A stretch of DNA of 64,000 bases from Nemopilema nomurai (lineage: Eukaryota > Cnidaria > Scyphozoa > Rhizostomeae > Rhizostomatidae): assembly GCA_003864495.1 (NCBI GenBank), contig ML133451.1, forward strand, positions 575,912-639,911, given 5' to 3'. A model generated the notes under the pieces. That model was not told the DNA's origin. It ran no database searches and saw only the letters and a list, made by a program, of their open reading frames with translations. The translations under genes and the position numbers were made by a program. Positions 35,190 to 48,219 of this stretch are shown here, piece after piece (position 1 is the first letter of the stretch; each line of letters opens with the position of its first letter).

Positions 35190-36765
35190 AACATCTTTGA
35201 TTCGTTCCTTCAGTAATCCTACTCATTCTTTTCATTCAGATCTTCCTCCTCCAAAAATCTGGATCGTCGAAAATCTTGATAATCAAGTTTCTGTATATAT
35301 CCGCCGTTGGCTCGATCTACCAATAAGTGCTACCTTAAGTGGCATTTTACTGTCAAAAAACCAATTTACCGATCCCTCTTTTCGCGGTTACCGCAATGCA
35401 TTCTGGTATGAGTGGTATCAGTGCCTACTGTCGATCGATAAACAAAACGGACTTGAATGGGAACTCTTGCACAGGTCTGAGGCCTATTTCTGTTCAAGAA
35501 GAAAGTAGCATCGAAGTAGATATGAGTGAAGCACTGCCACAAGTGATTGGTGTAAGGCCCGATCAAATTATTTTTGAGGCAGACGGAAAATGGGGTATTG
35601 AATTGAAGAACCTGCGAAATTTCACGAAAAGCATTTGAACGATAAACTTTATCAAAGTCAATCCAAGTAATCCATATTCTTGAAATATGACTGTTGATAT
35701 CTGGGTTCTGTAGGCAATATCTTTTTGAAGAAGTCCACAACTCAGAAGCACTAAACAATGAAAAATTCCTCTTCTGTTGTTGTTGACTTTTTAGGACCCC
35801 TTTTACATGTATCTTCTTTCAAATTTTCTGCATTGGTATTGGAGTCATAGTATAATAACTTATGAATGGCTGGTCCAAAGGAATCACACAGAATCCTATA
35901 GACTTTGTAGTTTGGAAGACCAGTGTAAAAATGGAACATTTTCTCATCAATTTTTATAGTCTCAACTGAGAATTTGGCTTTCTGGCGAAGTCTCTCATTC
36001 TCTAGCTTTAAATCTTCAATGTCTTGTTTAAGATCTGCAACTGTTTTTTCATGGTGTTCTTCTAACAATTGCATTTCATTCCTGCAAGACTTTATTTCTT
36101 CGTCTGCATTCAATTCCAGACAAGTCATATTATCTCCAGGTGGGATGTTTTTATTGGTTTTACTGGCTTTGAAAATTCTGTTTGAATCACGATTTCTTGA
36201 CTTCAGTGTAGTTCTTGGTTTTGGTATTTTAGGCCTCGTAGCCTTGGGTACAATGAGGGGCAAATTGTTCACCCATCGCTTGTGGCAGTTCTCTGTTTAT
36301 TACTATCTTGCCGCTACTTTCTTCTTGAACAGAAATAGGCCTCAGACCCGTGGAAGAGTTTTGACAAAAACTAGAGTCTGGTTGCCTTTGTAATAAGCCG
36401 CCAGAATCTAGAATACCGTTGCTTTGACCTTCAAGGGAAGCCATCCCATTCAAGTCCGTTTTGTTTATCAATCGACAGTAGGCACTGATACCACTCATAC
36501 CAGAATGCATTGCGGTAACTGCGAAAAGTGGGATCGGTGAGTTCGTTATTAACTTGGTTCTTGGATGTTAATTCTAACTGCAAGAGAGAGAAATACTCGC
36601 ATCTCGTTCATAGCCTAAGCTCAGCTTATTCTTCTATCACGCTTCATGGTCTCCAAACTATCCAACTGAACTATCCGTACTACCCATTACATTTTCTGCC
36701 GCAGAAAAAGTCTTGGAATAATCCTGAATATCTTCAATTCTAACGATCTCTACTACTGACAACTT
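35190..36765 (+). repeat. Second LINE relic split by TIR element, P2
   Basis: The left piece, with the ENLDNQVSVYIRRWLDLP motif, reads open from 35134 to the insertion. The right piece after 36538 ends with the CRRK-type C-terminus in disrupted frames. It has the same 98-bp loss as P1. Confidence 0.6.
35368..36538 (-). mobile_element. TIR transposon relic, DDE-4-type, P2
   Basis: Same element as in P1 at the same site. The central frame (35751-36272) is 173 codons and keeps LRQKAKFSVETIK where P1 and P3 read LQSQIPVETIK; the difference is an indel-bounded block change. The HTH segment is frameshifted and the DDE domain is missing. Confidence 0.65.
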
Positions 36766-37224
36766 CTAAAGTAAACAATGACAAACACACTTTTTCCTTT
36801 TTTTGTTAATTTCTTTTGCTTGCGCTTGTAATAGTCTTTTTCTCTCTAAACCCAGGCTAGCCAATTGCAAATTACCTTTGTAATAGTTAAATTTGTAATT
36901 GTAGTTTTAATGGAATTGAAAATTTAGAGTTACTGTTATTATTATTATTAAAGAATGTGATGAAATGGTGTTCAATATCGTGTATAGTTGAAAAATGTTA
37001 TATCTAATATCTGATATTAATATCTGATAACAAAAGTTATTGGGTCAATAGTTATTATTAGTAAACGGACTTTCTCTGGGAATACGGTAACACAAAAGTC
37101 TTTTAGCAAATTTTTTGATCAGCATCTTGGTAAAGTAGTAATTTATTATTATTATTAACACGCACACGCACAAAAACACACATTCACATGATAGTTATAA
37201 TCCAACTCACGCTAGTTTTTTCGA

Positions 37225-37340
37225 GAGTCACGCAAGGTAAAATTGTATAGCGAGCCTCCACAGCGTTCTCCATTTGCATACGTCACAATTTCTAATAACA
37301 ATCTGACGTAACAATCGGAGACTGGGTTGTATGCTATAAA
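37225..37340 (+). promoter_or_regulatory. Gene A promoter, P3
   Basis: CRE-like TACGTCAC (37279-37286) and TGACGTAA (37304-37311) and TATAAA (37335-37340) are kept. The inverted CCAAT box is changed (CATTTG), and the upstream TCACGTAA is TCACGCAA. Confidence 0.55.
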
Positions 37341-37449
37341 TGCGACGCTCAAAAGCCTACCACCGCTCTTTTATTGAGTTCAAGCAGCTGTTCAGAGTTA
37401 GCTAACACTCTACTGGTTGAAATCAAGATATTTCTATCACACTGTCATT

Positions 37450-40130
37450 ATGGAGAACAATTATTCCAATTATCAAGACGAAGCTTTACACAGAAGTCAA
37501 AGATTCTTCAGGTAAGCCAAGCCGAATTTTCAAGTTAAGAATATTGAGTGGCAAATAATGCACTCGCTTTGTCGACAAGACATCAACAATAAGATCTAGT
37601 AGAAATAACATCCAGAATTGTGTTTCCTTCCAGGATCGATGAACTGGATGATTCCATCATCATAATCAGTTCAGACGAAGAAGAATTCGACGAGTCTGGC
37701 GTTGTAACAAATACGATCGAAAGATTGGAAGACTACACAACCCATGTTCTCACCAGAGGACTAAGGAGGGTCAATAGTGAAAACCAATTGGATGGAAGAG
37801 GATCACCATCCAATAGAGTTATCCAACAAGAAGTGCAATCATCTGAGCGCCAACAATCGCTCCCACAAAGAAGCTATCGCAGTATTAGCAAGCCTTCCTG
37901 CAGTCATGACGACGTTGGTGAATTGGATGAAGAAGATGGTTGCCTACATGCGAAGCCGCTGCCAAATCAATCGACAATGTTGAAAGGAAAACTTTGCAAC
38001 GGATACAGAAACGCACTGTTTGGTGCTGAATCAAGAGGCCTAAAAAGAAAGAAACATAAGACATCAACACGCAAGAAGTCGAAACATTTCAAACGAGAGC
38101 TGCCAATTCAACACGCTGACTGGCATCAAGGATATGAGAGCGACGACGACCAATCAGGGTACGACACTGAGTGTGAAGATGACCCTGACGATCTCCAATC
38201 TGGATTCTGTCAAGATGCTATTGATCAGGATACTCTGAATGGTGGACAGCTCGATCGTCTAAGCTCCTTTGCACCAGAGCAAGACAGTGATGATTCTGAT
38301 TACCCTGAGTTCGACTCAGATATTGAGCTTGACGATCCAATGTTTTTCAGAGAAGATCACATTATGCCCCTACCTGATTTCGACCCGATGACTGACAACG
38401 TTGAGGCAAATGCAATTAATGAAAGCAGACCTCGGCAACAACAAAGTAAGTTCTGATTGTAAATTTTTACGGTTTGCTGGGGCCTAAACAATTGTTACTA
38501 GTATTTCTAAAAGTCTTTCTTCATTCTCTAATCAATTAAAGCATTTGACTGCCTATATCAATTTGTGGCATTGTCTTTAACCACTCCATTTAAGCACAAG
38601 GAAATTTTTCAAATGATCAGACTGGATAAATGGCACTGGTGAGATGGAGTTGTAGAGTACTCTAAACATTTTCAATACCTTACTACCAGCTCATGCAAGG
38701 CAATTTCGATTGCAAAGTGAGTAGGCCCACAACTGCCTTATGGATTGAATCATAGACAACCATTTCCGTCTTCTCAATGGCAGGAGCTGAGCCTGCATTT
38801 TATGACGAAGATGATGTTGATGACGAAGGATACGAGTCTGGACCAGAGGAGATGACCCACGAAGGCGAAAGAATTGGATTGGCGCCCGTACGAAACGGAA
38901 CGCGCTTCGAGCTCGATAGCTTACAAGCAGTCGCGCCATTCTTCAACTTCCTCCACCAACAGCAAGTCAGCGGGAGCGGATCACTCACTTTGTTCCATGG
39001 CTCTCCAAGGGATCGAGCTACAAGAGATTTTCTTTCCGATTTGCAAAGATGCATTGACATCGTCCGCGGCGATCCACCAGAAGCAAACGATGCTACGACT
39101 ATCAGCAATGAGGTGATAGTTATTGAAGTGACTCGGATGAAGCTGATAGAGAGAGTTTAGGAGAAGTGCAAATCGTGTCGCCTAGACCACTTGGCTTGGA
39201 TGAACCCGATGAGAGGGCGATTGATGGGGATGAAGATGACAATATTGTTGGGTTGCAAATGCCTTTATCAGCCTTCAATGATGGACTTCAAGAAGCCCAA
39301 ACAATTCCCCCTGAGTGGTATAGCAGTGTTCCAGGAAATGGACAGCCCGCTGGAAGCTCCACTGTGGAAACCTATGCTACCGATGACATGCCACCAATGC
39401 TTGACCTCAACTTGCAAAGGATTGGAGAGCTGCATGCAACAGACAGGCCATACCTTTGTCAACGATGTCGAGGTGCAACTCATGGAGAAGAACAGACGAG
39501 TTTCCCAGCAGGTGAATCAGTTGCTGGGCTCTTCATTGACAACGGTCAAGAGGTATGTGCTCTAACCTGGGGTTTTAATACAATTGCATATATTGTTACC
39601 TTTTCATTGTTGCTTGGAAATCAAATATAGTTTAAAAGCAATTCATTTTGAACTAACAAGTCCGTAGTGACAAAATTACGCAACGGCAAAGCAGTAGCGA
39701 GTTGGTTGAAATATGCTCGGCTAGAAGGCTTAATTTTAGATTCTTATGCTCTCAAAGGAACCTTTCTAAGGACAAAGAGTTGACAACAAATACTAATTCT
39801 GTTTGAAAAGAAGTCTGACCCCTGTTAGAAATGATTAGTAGGCGTTTAAATGAATACTGTCTTTCTTTACAGCTTGAATGGATCACACTAGAGACAGAAC
39901 ATTTCCTTCGATCGGGCATTCACGATGGGCATTCTCAGTCTTGCCCCGTTATTGGAGAGTCATTTGTGAATGAATGGAGAGACAGCTCAGTAGCAGAGGC
40001 AGCTTGGAGCAACGAAGAAGGGACAATCTTGCACAGAACAAACGAGAGTTATCACGTGGAAATAGACAGTTCCTTCTGTACCCACGGTCAATGCCAGGAA
40101 GATCTGATTGATGAAGCAGATGAAGTTTGA
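37450..40130 (+). pseudogene. Gene A, P3 copy (exon 4 frameshifted)
   Basis: Exons are 37450-37511, 37634-38445, 38690-38716, 38784-39552 and 39873-40130. Exons 1, 2, 3 and 5 are open. Exon 4 is 4 nt short, both losses lying within EVIVIESDSEDE near 39127-39140, so the frame ends at MKLIERV. Exon 2 differs from P2 at four positions by my reading, all synonymous. The damage hits the second SUMO-interacting motif, as in P2 but through different bases. Confidence 0.7.
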
Positions 40131-40705
40131 TGAGATCGTGACTGCTTCAGTCAGTAAATATCGAAACTATGGTGAACAGAATGCAGCGTATGACATGTTT
40201 ATTGAAAAGAACAGATACTCGTATGCGGTTAAGACTAGGCTTCTGCATAAATACTTAGTAGCTATATGTTGCTGGAAGCTGTAGAGATGATTTCGTCCCA
40301 TTACTTAATGAGATATGTATAAATGTAAAAACGGTAAATTCAATATTTATATTATACATATGGCAAGAAATGTGAATAACGATAGTCGCTATTTGTGCAT
40401 AGTTGTGTTTTCTTTCACTGGTATTCATTTCAGTTTTGAACCAAACAGATCTTAGTTTGGATTTTCTTTTATTGAGACGATCGTGTGCTGTCCAATTAGC
40501 AGCTTGTTGAGACTCAAGATTTATGCGAATTTTGATAGATCAAGTAATGGTAAAAGAATTCGTTTTAAAAACACTAATCCAAACAACACTTTCAATGAAA
40601 AGTAAATTAACTCTCACAAACATTTATTAAGTTGGCGATTGGGTCAACAGCACACATTGCTTAGTTAGAAAGAAGCACTGCCTCGAGTTGCCTCCTTCCT
40701 TCCTT
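40131..40705. other. 3' flank of gene A, P3
   Basis: Spacer, no gene seen. Minus-strand AATAAATG near 40620-40628 could end a region C transcript. Confidence 0.4.
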
Positions 40706-41131
40706 TCACTTTCGAACAGCTCTATAGATTCTTATTGTGGTATCAAAGTCATAAATATAAAACTTGACTTTAGATATTGTAAGGATTAATATAACTTTTA
40801 CAATAACACGGCGCTTGATGCAGGGATGGGACATAAAGTTGTGGCACACTATCATGTTCTTTCCCACCGTATTTGGAGATTCCATAACTGGCTTTGTTAC
40901 TGGTGCCCCACAAGATTGGAGCTTGTTTGAGCCTCTATGATATCCAAATACGCTTGTGACTTTTGTTGACAAGTCGCTCTTTGTTACCACCATTGGTTTG
41001 CAAGGAAGGGGAAGGAGGGTGTCTACCGAAACCCAGCTGGTCATTAATTTTGTCAGCTTTAGGGCCCTTTTCGTTATTTGTACACTATGAAGCGTGTCCG
41101 ACAAAGGGTACTGAAAGCTCTTTTGAAACAT
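40706..41131 (-). other. Region C, 141-codon frame, P3
   Basis: The minus frame begins MFQKSFQYPLSDTLHSVQIT and ends IYRAVRK, and is open throughout. A plus-strand frame (40963-41247) overlaps it. P4 carries the same 141 codons with few changes. Its length and position before a minus-strand AATAAA make a convergent last exon possible, but no splice acceptor or family supports it firmly. Confidence 0.35.
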
Positions 41132-41978
41132 GCTATATTGAAGTGCATCATTGCCTTTTGCATGTCATGACATTGCATTACTCACAATGGCAAGTCTGGA
41201 TGCGACAACATTTTTACATTTCTCAATTCGACTGCGTCAGATCATAAAGCCCAATCTCCCCGGTCTAGTGACGTCGCCAAATATAAATTTCTAGGTACCA
41301 TTTCATATTCTTTGAAAAGGCGACTGGAACAAAACGAAAAGTAGCTACGAATAACGTCTAGTCTCGTTAGTTTTGGTTCATAAGATTGAATGATTCCGTC
41401 GAAAAACAAGTTCGGAAACTTTTTCTACCAAAACATAATTTGATATTTCCTCTCTCGCTTTTACTTTGTGACGCTATTGAGATCGAAATCAGGGTTTGAA
41501 TGTATTTCGTGGGTTTCAAACCAAATCGTCGCTATAAAGAAGCCAAATTAAGCCAAAAGGTAAACGAACCGAGAACACAAATGAAAACGAAGAAATTCTA
41601 AAAATGAGGCTAGCAGTGCACTTTCGAGAGAGAATATCAATCAAGAGATGGAAAGTGGATAACAATGTATTCATATATGATTTGCAGTCTAGTTAAAACA
41701 CAGTTGACTTAGAATAGGGTAAAAAATTTCATCTTTTTCTATTAGCAGCTTGTTGAGACGTGGAATCTACCAGAAACTTGAAACAAGGAGCAGAGGGGGC
41801 AAGAAGTGCCCTTGAATATACGACTTCTATGAAAAGATTATAGAATATTATAGAAATCTAGTTGATGACAACTCCTTTCTGATACTGTTGATCTTTGACA
41901 CCAGAAACTGTTAATTTTTTCAAAACAGCGTCGGGTTTTGCGTCGGATTCTCCGAATCTTTCAATGAGTAATAAAATG

Positions 41979-42161
41979 AAGGTAATAGTCAGGAACAAAG
42001 CAAACAGCCCGGCACACAGGGCTTCATCGGGGGAAAATGAAGCCTGTATGCCGGGGCAAATTATAACTATAAATAAGATTCAACTTATTTTTATCTTGAA
42101 ATTATGAAAACATAACATTGGATTCTCGTCGCTGTTTTGTTTTGTTCCTGACTATTACCTT
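41979..42161. repeat. Nested inverted repeat inside the hAT element
   Basis: AAGGTAATAGTCAGGAACAA (from 41979) recurs inverted at 42142-42161, with looser pairing further in. Inside lies a second hairpin, CCGGCACACAGGGCTTCAT against ATGAAGCCTGTATGCCGG (about 42009-42055). It could be a MITE within the hAT or structured subterminal sequence of the hAT itself. Confidence 0.5.
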
Positions 42162-42494
42162 TTCAAAGAGACTGTGACTAACTTAGGTGTTGATAGAATA
42201 TGGCTTCTGTGTTGACAATAGACCATGGAAACCTCATTAGACCTGAAAAGCTGCTGGGCAGTCTTGCCAACTGAGAACAGGAGAAAATACATTCAGCTTG
42301 CAAACTTTCTGCCGTTTTAAAGGAAAATCATGCCACGCTCGGGTCGTGTAGAGAATGAGAAAATAAAACAGATTAAAAAGGTTTCTCAAGAGCCAGGACA
42401 GACGAATATCGGAAACTTTTTTCAAAAAACGACAAAGGCTGTGACAGAGGACAGCAGCGAGAAAACAGAGCCGAGTATTTAAAAAGAGGATGAC

Positions 42495-44709
42495 GTGTCT
42501 CAGTGTCCTCAGAAAGCTTCGAATGAGGAAATTCTTGGAGAGCTATGGGTCAAAGAAGAACTGCAATTTAATGACCAAGACAGAGAAGCCAGCAAGTCAA
42601 AGGGAAGATCATTTTTCCCTGCCTGGTTATCGCAGTTTGATTGGCTTTTCTATCATCGTCAGAAGAAGGCTGTTTTTTGCCAACTTTGCTCGGCATTCAA
42701 ACAGAAAGAAAAGTCACCCTTTGTATAGAAGAGTGAAGCAGAAGGCTTTAATAACTGGAAAAAGGCAGTGGAAAAATTTTGAGACCATGCTGCATCAAAA
42801 CCGCACCGAGAAGCTGATACAGAAAGCAGAAGACAAGGCATCCCAGATATATCCGTGCAACTTGACAAACAGAATTCGGAACAGCAAGACCGATAGTTCA
42901 ATGGACTGATATCACACCTTTTTACATTGAAAACTTTGTTAAGGCAAGGAGCTGCTATAAGAGGAAGGGACGACACCAATTCAAATATTTTCCAGTTTAA
43001 TTTGGACAAATCACGAACAGATGAAAACTTAGATTTTTCCTGAAATCAAGATCGTACTTTGGCGCACGCAAGAGCATCGGAGCAAGAGCAAATGCTGGTC
43101 TTGGAAGCGAGGATGAAAGTTTTGGAGGAGATAAGAGGAAACGGGTACTTTGCGTTGATCGCTGATGAAGCCACAGATGTTAGTAAAAAGGAGCAAATGT
43201 CTATTACACTAAGGGCATGTACAAAAGACTTTGTTGTCAAAGAGTACTTTATTGGAATACGCGAATGTGAGGAGGGTATTTCCGCAGAACAACTTTTTAA
43301 GGTGATAAAGGATACGCTGATTAAATGCAGGCTTTCACCAAACATGCTTAAAGGCTGTTCATTTGATGGAGCTTCAGCGATGGTCAAAACTGGGACGCCT
43401 GATCAATGAATATACAAATGGTCAATCAGTTTACATTCACTGTCTAGCACACTGCAATGACCTGATTATCAGAGATGCCATTGCCAAAAGCTCACTGTTT
43501 GCGAACGCAACGCTGATGTGTCAAGATCTTTATGCGCTTGCAGGTGTCTCCCCTAAAAGAATCATGCTTTTTGAAGAGTTGCAAACTGATGAAGATGACA
43601 ACACCAACACAAAAACGCAAAGGTTGCAAAATTTGTCAGTGACTAGGTGGACCACAAGAGGGAGAGCGGCAAAGATAATAGTAGACAAAAGACTTGCTCT
43701 CTTGGAAGTACTCCAGAAACTTAAGGAGGATAAATCAGTTACCGAGGTGGTAAAAGCGAAAGCTAAAAAATTGAAAAAGGACTTATCAAGCTTTAATCGC
43801 GTGTTTGGCCTCACAGTTTTTTACGAACTCCTGTCAGTATTTGAGGATCTTTCAAGAAACTTGCAGCGAGTCGACTTAACTGCAGAGTTAGCTCTTTTTT
43901 GCATCAAGAAGGTCGACATAAGAATGAAGGAGCTCAGAAATGATGCAGAGTTTGAAAGACTTATCAAAAAGGTCGAGACCATGGAAATGGTATCCAGAGC
44001 GAATGAAGCTTCAGAGGGGAGAAGTAGGAAAATACCTAAACGGCTTGACGATAACGACATGCTGATTGACACGGCAGAGAAATTAGGTGGTGTTCCATCT
44101 GTCAGCAAGAGTAAGTCCGAACTCAGACGACTTTACTTTGAAGTCATAGACTTGGTAACAGTGTCAGCAGATGAGAGGTTCAACCAGAAAGATTTGGGAA
44201 TCTTGAAACAGATTGAGTATCTAATCCTTGGCTCAATTAATGGGGAGCGAATCGAGAGCAGATCATTCATTGTCGATGCAATAACCACCCGCTTTGATGG
44301 TTTAGATGCATTTTCTCTTGCCGAAAATTTGGATGAGGTCCATCTTCTTTTGAGAATGCATAATAGCAGGGCGGACATCCCTAACAAGATCAGAAAGGTA
44401 ACTAAAGTGAGAACAGTTGCTGAAGTTATGAATGCACAACCGGCGAGTAAAGAATGTATGCCAGCACTTGTCAGTCTGATTTGCCTGTACATGACCATCC
44501 CACTGTCCTCAGCCTCTGCAGAGAGAATATTCAGTGCAATGAGAAGACTCAAGTCTTGGATACGTTCAACAAGTGGTGCAAACCATTTAAACAACGTAAT
44601 CTTTGCAAATATGCACAAAGAGGAAATTGATGGAATTGACGTTGAAAGAATTGCAGGGGAGTTTGCAAGAAAGAATGACCAGAGACAGTTATTTTTCGGA
44701 AGACAATAA
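42495..44709 (+). pseudogene. hAT transposase, ZMYM1/DUF4371-like (decayed)
   Basis: Three frames together cover the usual architecture. A TTF-type zinc finger segment, RSFFPAWLSQFDWLFYHR then VFCQLC, is at 42495-42728. Then come frameshifted remnants (EGFNNWKKAVEKF). DUF4371/RNase H-like sequence, IADEATDVSKKEQMSITL and GCSFDGASAM, lies at 43059-43409 and contains two likely catalytic Asp. Last is a 448-codon frame (43363-44709) with HCLAHCNDLIIRDA, LSVTRWTTRGRAA and the C-terminal hAT dimerisation block SSASAERIFSAMRRLKSWIR. A frameshift between 43363 and 43409 and stops near 42780 and 43040 make it inactive as read, although the long last frame suggests a recent loss. This family can jump only with an active source elsewhere. 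Confidence 0.85.
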
Positions 44710-45144
44710 CAAACTTTGAAAAACCAATGGCGTCTCATACAAAACTGACTTTTTTAAACCACTGGAATAAACAACTATTTGATCTGCTTTTGCTTATTGT
44801 GATTATCATTTGCCTCTTCACTTTCAATGATCCTGCAACCCCGGATTATTTTGACTTAATTTAGGTTTAGATTATTTAGACTTAGAAATCAGAATTTTCC
44901 AACCATTTAAATCACCATGATCATTTAAATTTCATAAACCAAACGTTGCGAATAAAGCCATTTTGTACCCACTTGTATCGAGAATAGTGTCAAAATTGTA
45001 TGGGTGGAACATACCAATATTTTATAACGTACCAACACCCACTTCAACCCAACGAATTTTCGATTATTTTAATGGAAAAATTCTACGATTTGCCCTCAGC
45101 ACCAGCACTGCCCCTCCTGCCCTTATCTTCAGCAGGCGTCCCTG

Positions 45145-46554
45145 TTTACACCCAACAGTGGCCTAACCACCGTTTTCCGGTCCCTCCACGTTTTCGCCTC
45201 CCTGCAAACTTTTCTTTGTAGGCTCTTCTAACAAAGCTTGTATCATCTCTTCTACTTACATGTCCAAATCCCTTCAACTTTCTCTATTTCACCATGTTCA
45301 GAATATCATCCTTTGCACCTAGGACTTGCAGATACCAACGTACAACGTACACCCTTTAGACGTGCTTTACAACCACGTTGAGAATACAGTCATTTGCAAA
45401 CACTGATCGTCTTTTCGCGTCGCCTAATCTAAGCGTCCAGGTCTCTGAAGCGTACATAGCACAATCAGAGCATTCCGAGTCTCCATTTGATTTGGTTTCA
45501 TATGTCTTTTCTAGACCAGATGTTTTGTCTGGGTCTGCCAAATGCACTACTAGCAAGAGCTATTCTCCGTTTTAAGTCATCAACACATACAATAAACCGA
45601 CGAGTGAGTGTGTTTTGGATGGTCACAACACCCATAGTATTATCATACAATAGTTGAATGGTATTCACATATGTTGGGTTCACTCTTATCGCTAAAAGCA
45701 TTTTCCAAAATGCATTTCTCCAGACTGGGCCAAATACCGATTTGAAATCTATGAAACTGAATTGCGCCGGGATAGTCCGTTCTTGGGCCTCCTTTATAGC
45801 TTGTCGGACAGCAAATATTTTACTTACCGTTCCTCGCCATGGACAGAAACCATACTGACCTCTATTTTATTTAACCCTTTCCTTTATTCTATCCTGCAGA
45901 CCCTTTAGAAAACTACTGCAAAGCATCAATAAAATGGCTAAAGCCAGGTATTGCACAACCGAAGAAAGTCCACAATATTTCCAGCTTTGATTACCTCCGT
46001 ACTTATTTCGGGCTTCTCGCATCTTGCTTTTGTTAATTGCCGATTCAATTTTTGGAGTAATCATAAAATGTATTCATCCAGATCAATGTGAATTGTATTG
46101 AGCAATCGCGTCATTATTAAAGAAATTCTCGTCATGATTGAGTGATGTGTTCTTCCAATAACTTTGTCATTTTAGCCAACTTAGCATGTTTTGTGCCATT
46201 TCTATCTTTTACCACAGATAATTGGTTGCTTGGCTCTCCTTCGAGTTCCTTATCTGTTTTGAGTAACATATGTCTATCCCCTTTCTTACCGCAATCCTTC
46301 AAAGAGTCTCGACTTTTTTCCGGAGTGCTTGCTCTTGCTCGTTTTAAAGTTCCTCGTTCAATGCTGAGTAAAGGGCTCGGCTTTCTGCATAAATAGGGTG
46401 TTCCGACATCTTTTCTCTGCCTCTTTTCTTTTACAACACATGCCTGCTTCCCCTCGAGACATGCATTCTCATTTTTCCTGTTCCCCATACCAAACGCTGT
46501 TTTGGAACATTTTTTTTGTATTAGTTTCTTCAAATTTCTAATAGAAGCAGTCAA
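45145..46554 (-). repeat. LINE reverse transcriptase relic, P3 (3' part replaced by hAT)
   Basis: As in P1: linker segment of 140 codons (46132-46554), ITPKIESAINKS (45867-46064), fingers segment (45498-45701) and ETWTLRLGDAKRR (45356-45556). The part beyond the C-terminus was removed at the hAT junction. Confidence 0.8.
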
Positions 46555-48021
46555 CTATACTTGTTCTTGCGACGCAAAGTTTTCGGGAGATTCCTCACTC
46601 AAATTGATCCAAATTGACCAAGTATATCAATGTTTATGCATGACACTTCTAGCAGATGTTCTGAGGCTTGCCTTCATCAGTTTATGTTTTAACGTTCCAT
46701 TAACGTTCAATATATTTTTATGGTTTCTAGTTCTTTTGAGTAGAGTGCAGAATTGCCAAAGACATTGATTTTAGGTCTCATATTTCCCGTCCAACAATAG
46801 GAACGAAATGAACAAAAAAGAAAGCCAATAAAATATCGATTAACCTTTGTAATATCATGCTATCGCCAGCTTTTTATACCCAAAAGCCTTTGTGAAACAA
46901 TTTACATGTCAGGAATCAATGTTCAAATTAGTTCTCTCCTGCCTGCAGCTAATGAACTCCACCTGCCCGGGTAGAAATCACACTCTTTCTATCTCCTAGA
47001 CCGATCGTCTGCCAAGGCTGTCGAGTACCGTCCACCTGGAGCATCTGGTTTGAGGACAGAGACCAGGCCTTTGCCCAAATCACCGCTCGCAGAACACTTA
47101 TAGTTAATTATTAAATTAAGTTGCAATGCCACAATTGTCAGAACACTAACAACAATTCTTCGACTTGCATGCATCCATCTCCCTCTAAGGGTATAATGCC
47201 GTACATAAAAAGAGATAATTCAGCTTCAATCACTGATAACTAGATATTTTAGAGTAGATAATGAGATTGTGCAATCAGGAAAAAGTTTGGTACAAATGAA
47301 AGCCGTAAACGAAAAAAGACGTCTCACAAAGAGTGGTAGTTCCTCTTGAAGTATCTGAAACCTTTATCATCTAAAAATACAGATGATGATCTACAGTTTA
47401 TGGAAAAAGGTGCAAAGGCTATGAAGCCATAGATATAACTAGAAAATGAATTAGGGGATTACTTTTTGCATCTTCTGTTTCTCATAATTGACTGGATCAC
47501 TCATCTCTCCCACCTTTCTTCATCATTCAAATGTTGAACAGTTCTTTAGTGTATATTATAAAGTTTAATTTTTCATTGTTTTTCCAGATTCGCAGCAATA
47601 ACATATTCGTTGCAATTATGCATCTCTCTTTCTCTTGCTTGATTCATCGTTATGTCTTTAATTTTCATTTCTAAAATATTTATCGGCCTTACTCTCTGCA
47701 TTTGGTTGGGATAAGGTCAAATCGTACCTTGACCACGATTATGTGACGGGTTTCTCTAATAAAAAAGAGGTGACAACAGAAACTCAAATATCACATTTGT
47801 AATTGCAAAATGGACACTTCTTATTGCAATCAGACATTTAGGCCCTTTAATAATCACCGCAAACTAGTTTTGCCAGTGCTGTGACCCTTCTTTTGACCGT
47901 ATAGTAAATGCAGATAAAAATTTAGAAAATCTCGCAATAACGAAAATACGCTACTGTTTTTTAAGCCTCCTTTTGAAGAATTTGCATAATGGCAGTGCAT
48001 GATGCTCGGGGTCTCCTTGGA
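46555..48021. other. Spacer upstream of gene B, P3
   Basis: This holds the signal-like small ORF in a 61-codon, frameshifted form (46989-47174, minus). A stretch near 47747 lacks about 115 bases present in P1, P2 and P4. No other gene is supported. Confidence 0.45.
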
Positions 48022-48066
48022 AACATGGCGGCGGAATTACGTCAAATGAATCCGTGCTTTAAATAT
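48022..48066 (+). promoter_or_regulatory. Gene B promoter elements, P3
   Basis: YY1-like AACATGGCGGC, CRE-like TTACGTCA (48037-48044) and TTTAAATAT (48058-48066), about 154 bases before the ATG. Confidence 0.5.
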
Positions 48067-48219
48067 CGAAAAAAACCGTTACGACCTTTGTTGTGATCTT
48101 CTCAACTCGTTTGCTTCACGCAAATTTTACTTGAGACGAAAGCTTGCAAAATATTTTGAAAACAGAGTTTTTTCTGATTTTAATCAAAGATTATCCACTC
48201 TTGAATTATAATCTTTGAA

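Larger units (their letters stand above)
21690..37169 (+). repeat. Cassette copy P2
   Basis: P2 is a complete tandem copy. Gene A exons 1-2 recur in P3 at exactly +15,480 bases. The boundary used here, just upstream of the gene A promoter, is a convention, since a tandem repeat has no natural start. Confidence 0.92.
41785..45144 (+). mobile_element. hAT transposon insertion, P3 only
   Basis: The right end, read inward, is CAGGGACGCCTGCTGAAGAT followed by AAGGGCAGGAGGGGCA. The left end starts at the matching inner part (AAGGAGCAGAGGGGGCA), so the outermost left bases are lost. At the right the element abuts TTTACACC, which exists in the uninterrupted copies and would be the 8-bp target. The left copy of the target and about 155 bp of LINE relic are missing. 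It is absent from the other four cassettes, so it is the youngest large event here. It encodes a ZMYM1-like transposase (separate entry). Confidence 0.75.

Noticed and set aside
41783..45152. Perfect 8-bp target duplication of the hAT element
   Set aside because: ACAAGGAG on the left does not match TTTACACC on the right; the left side is deleted.
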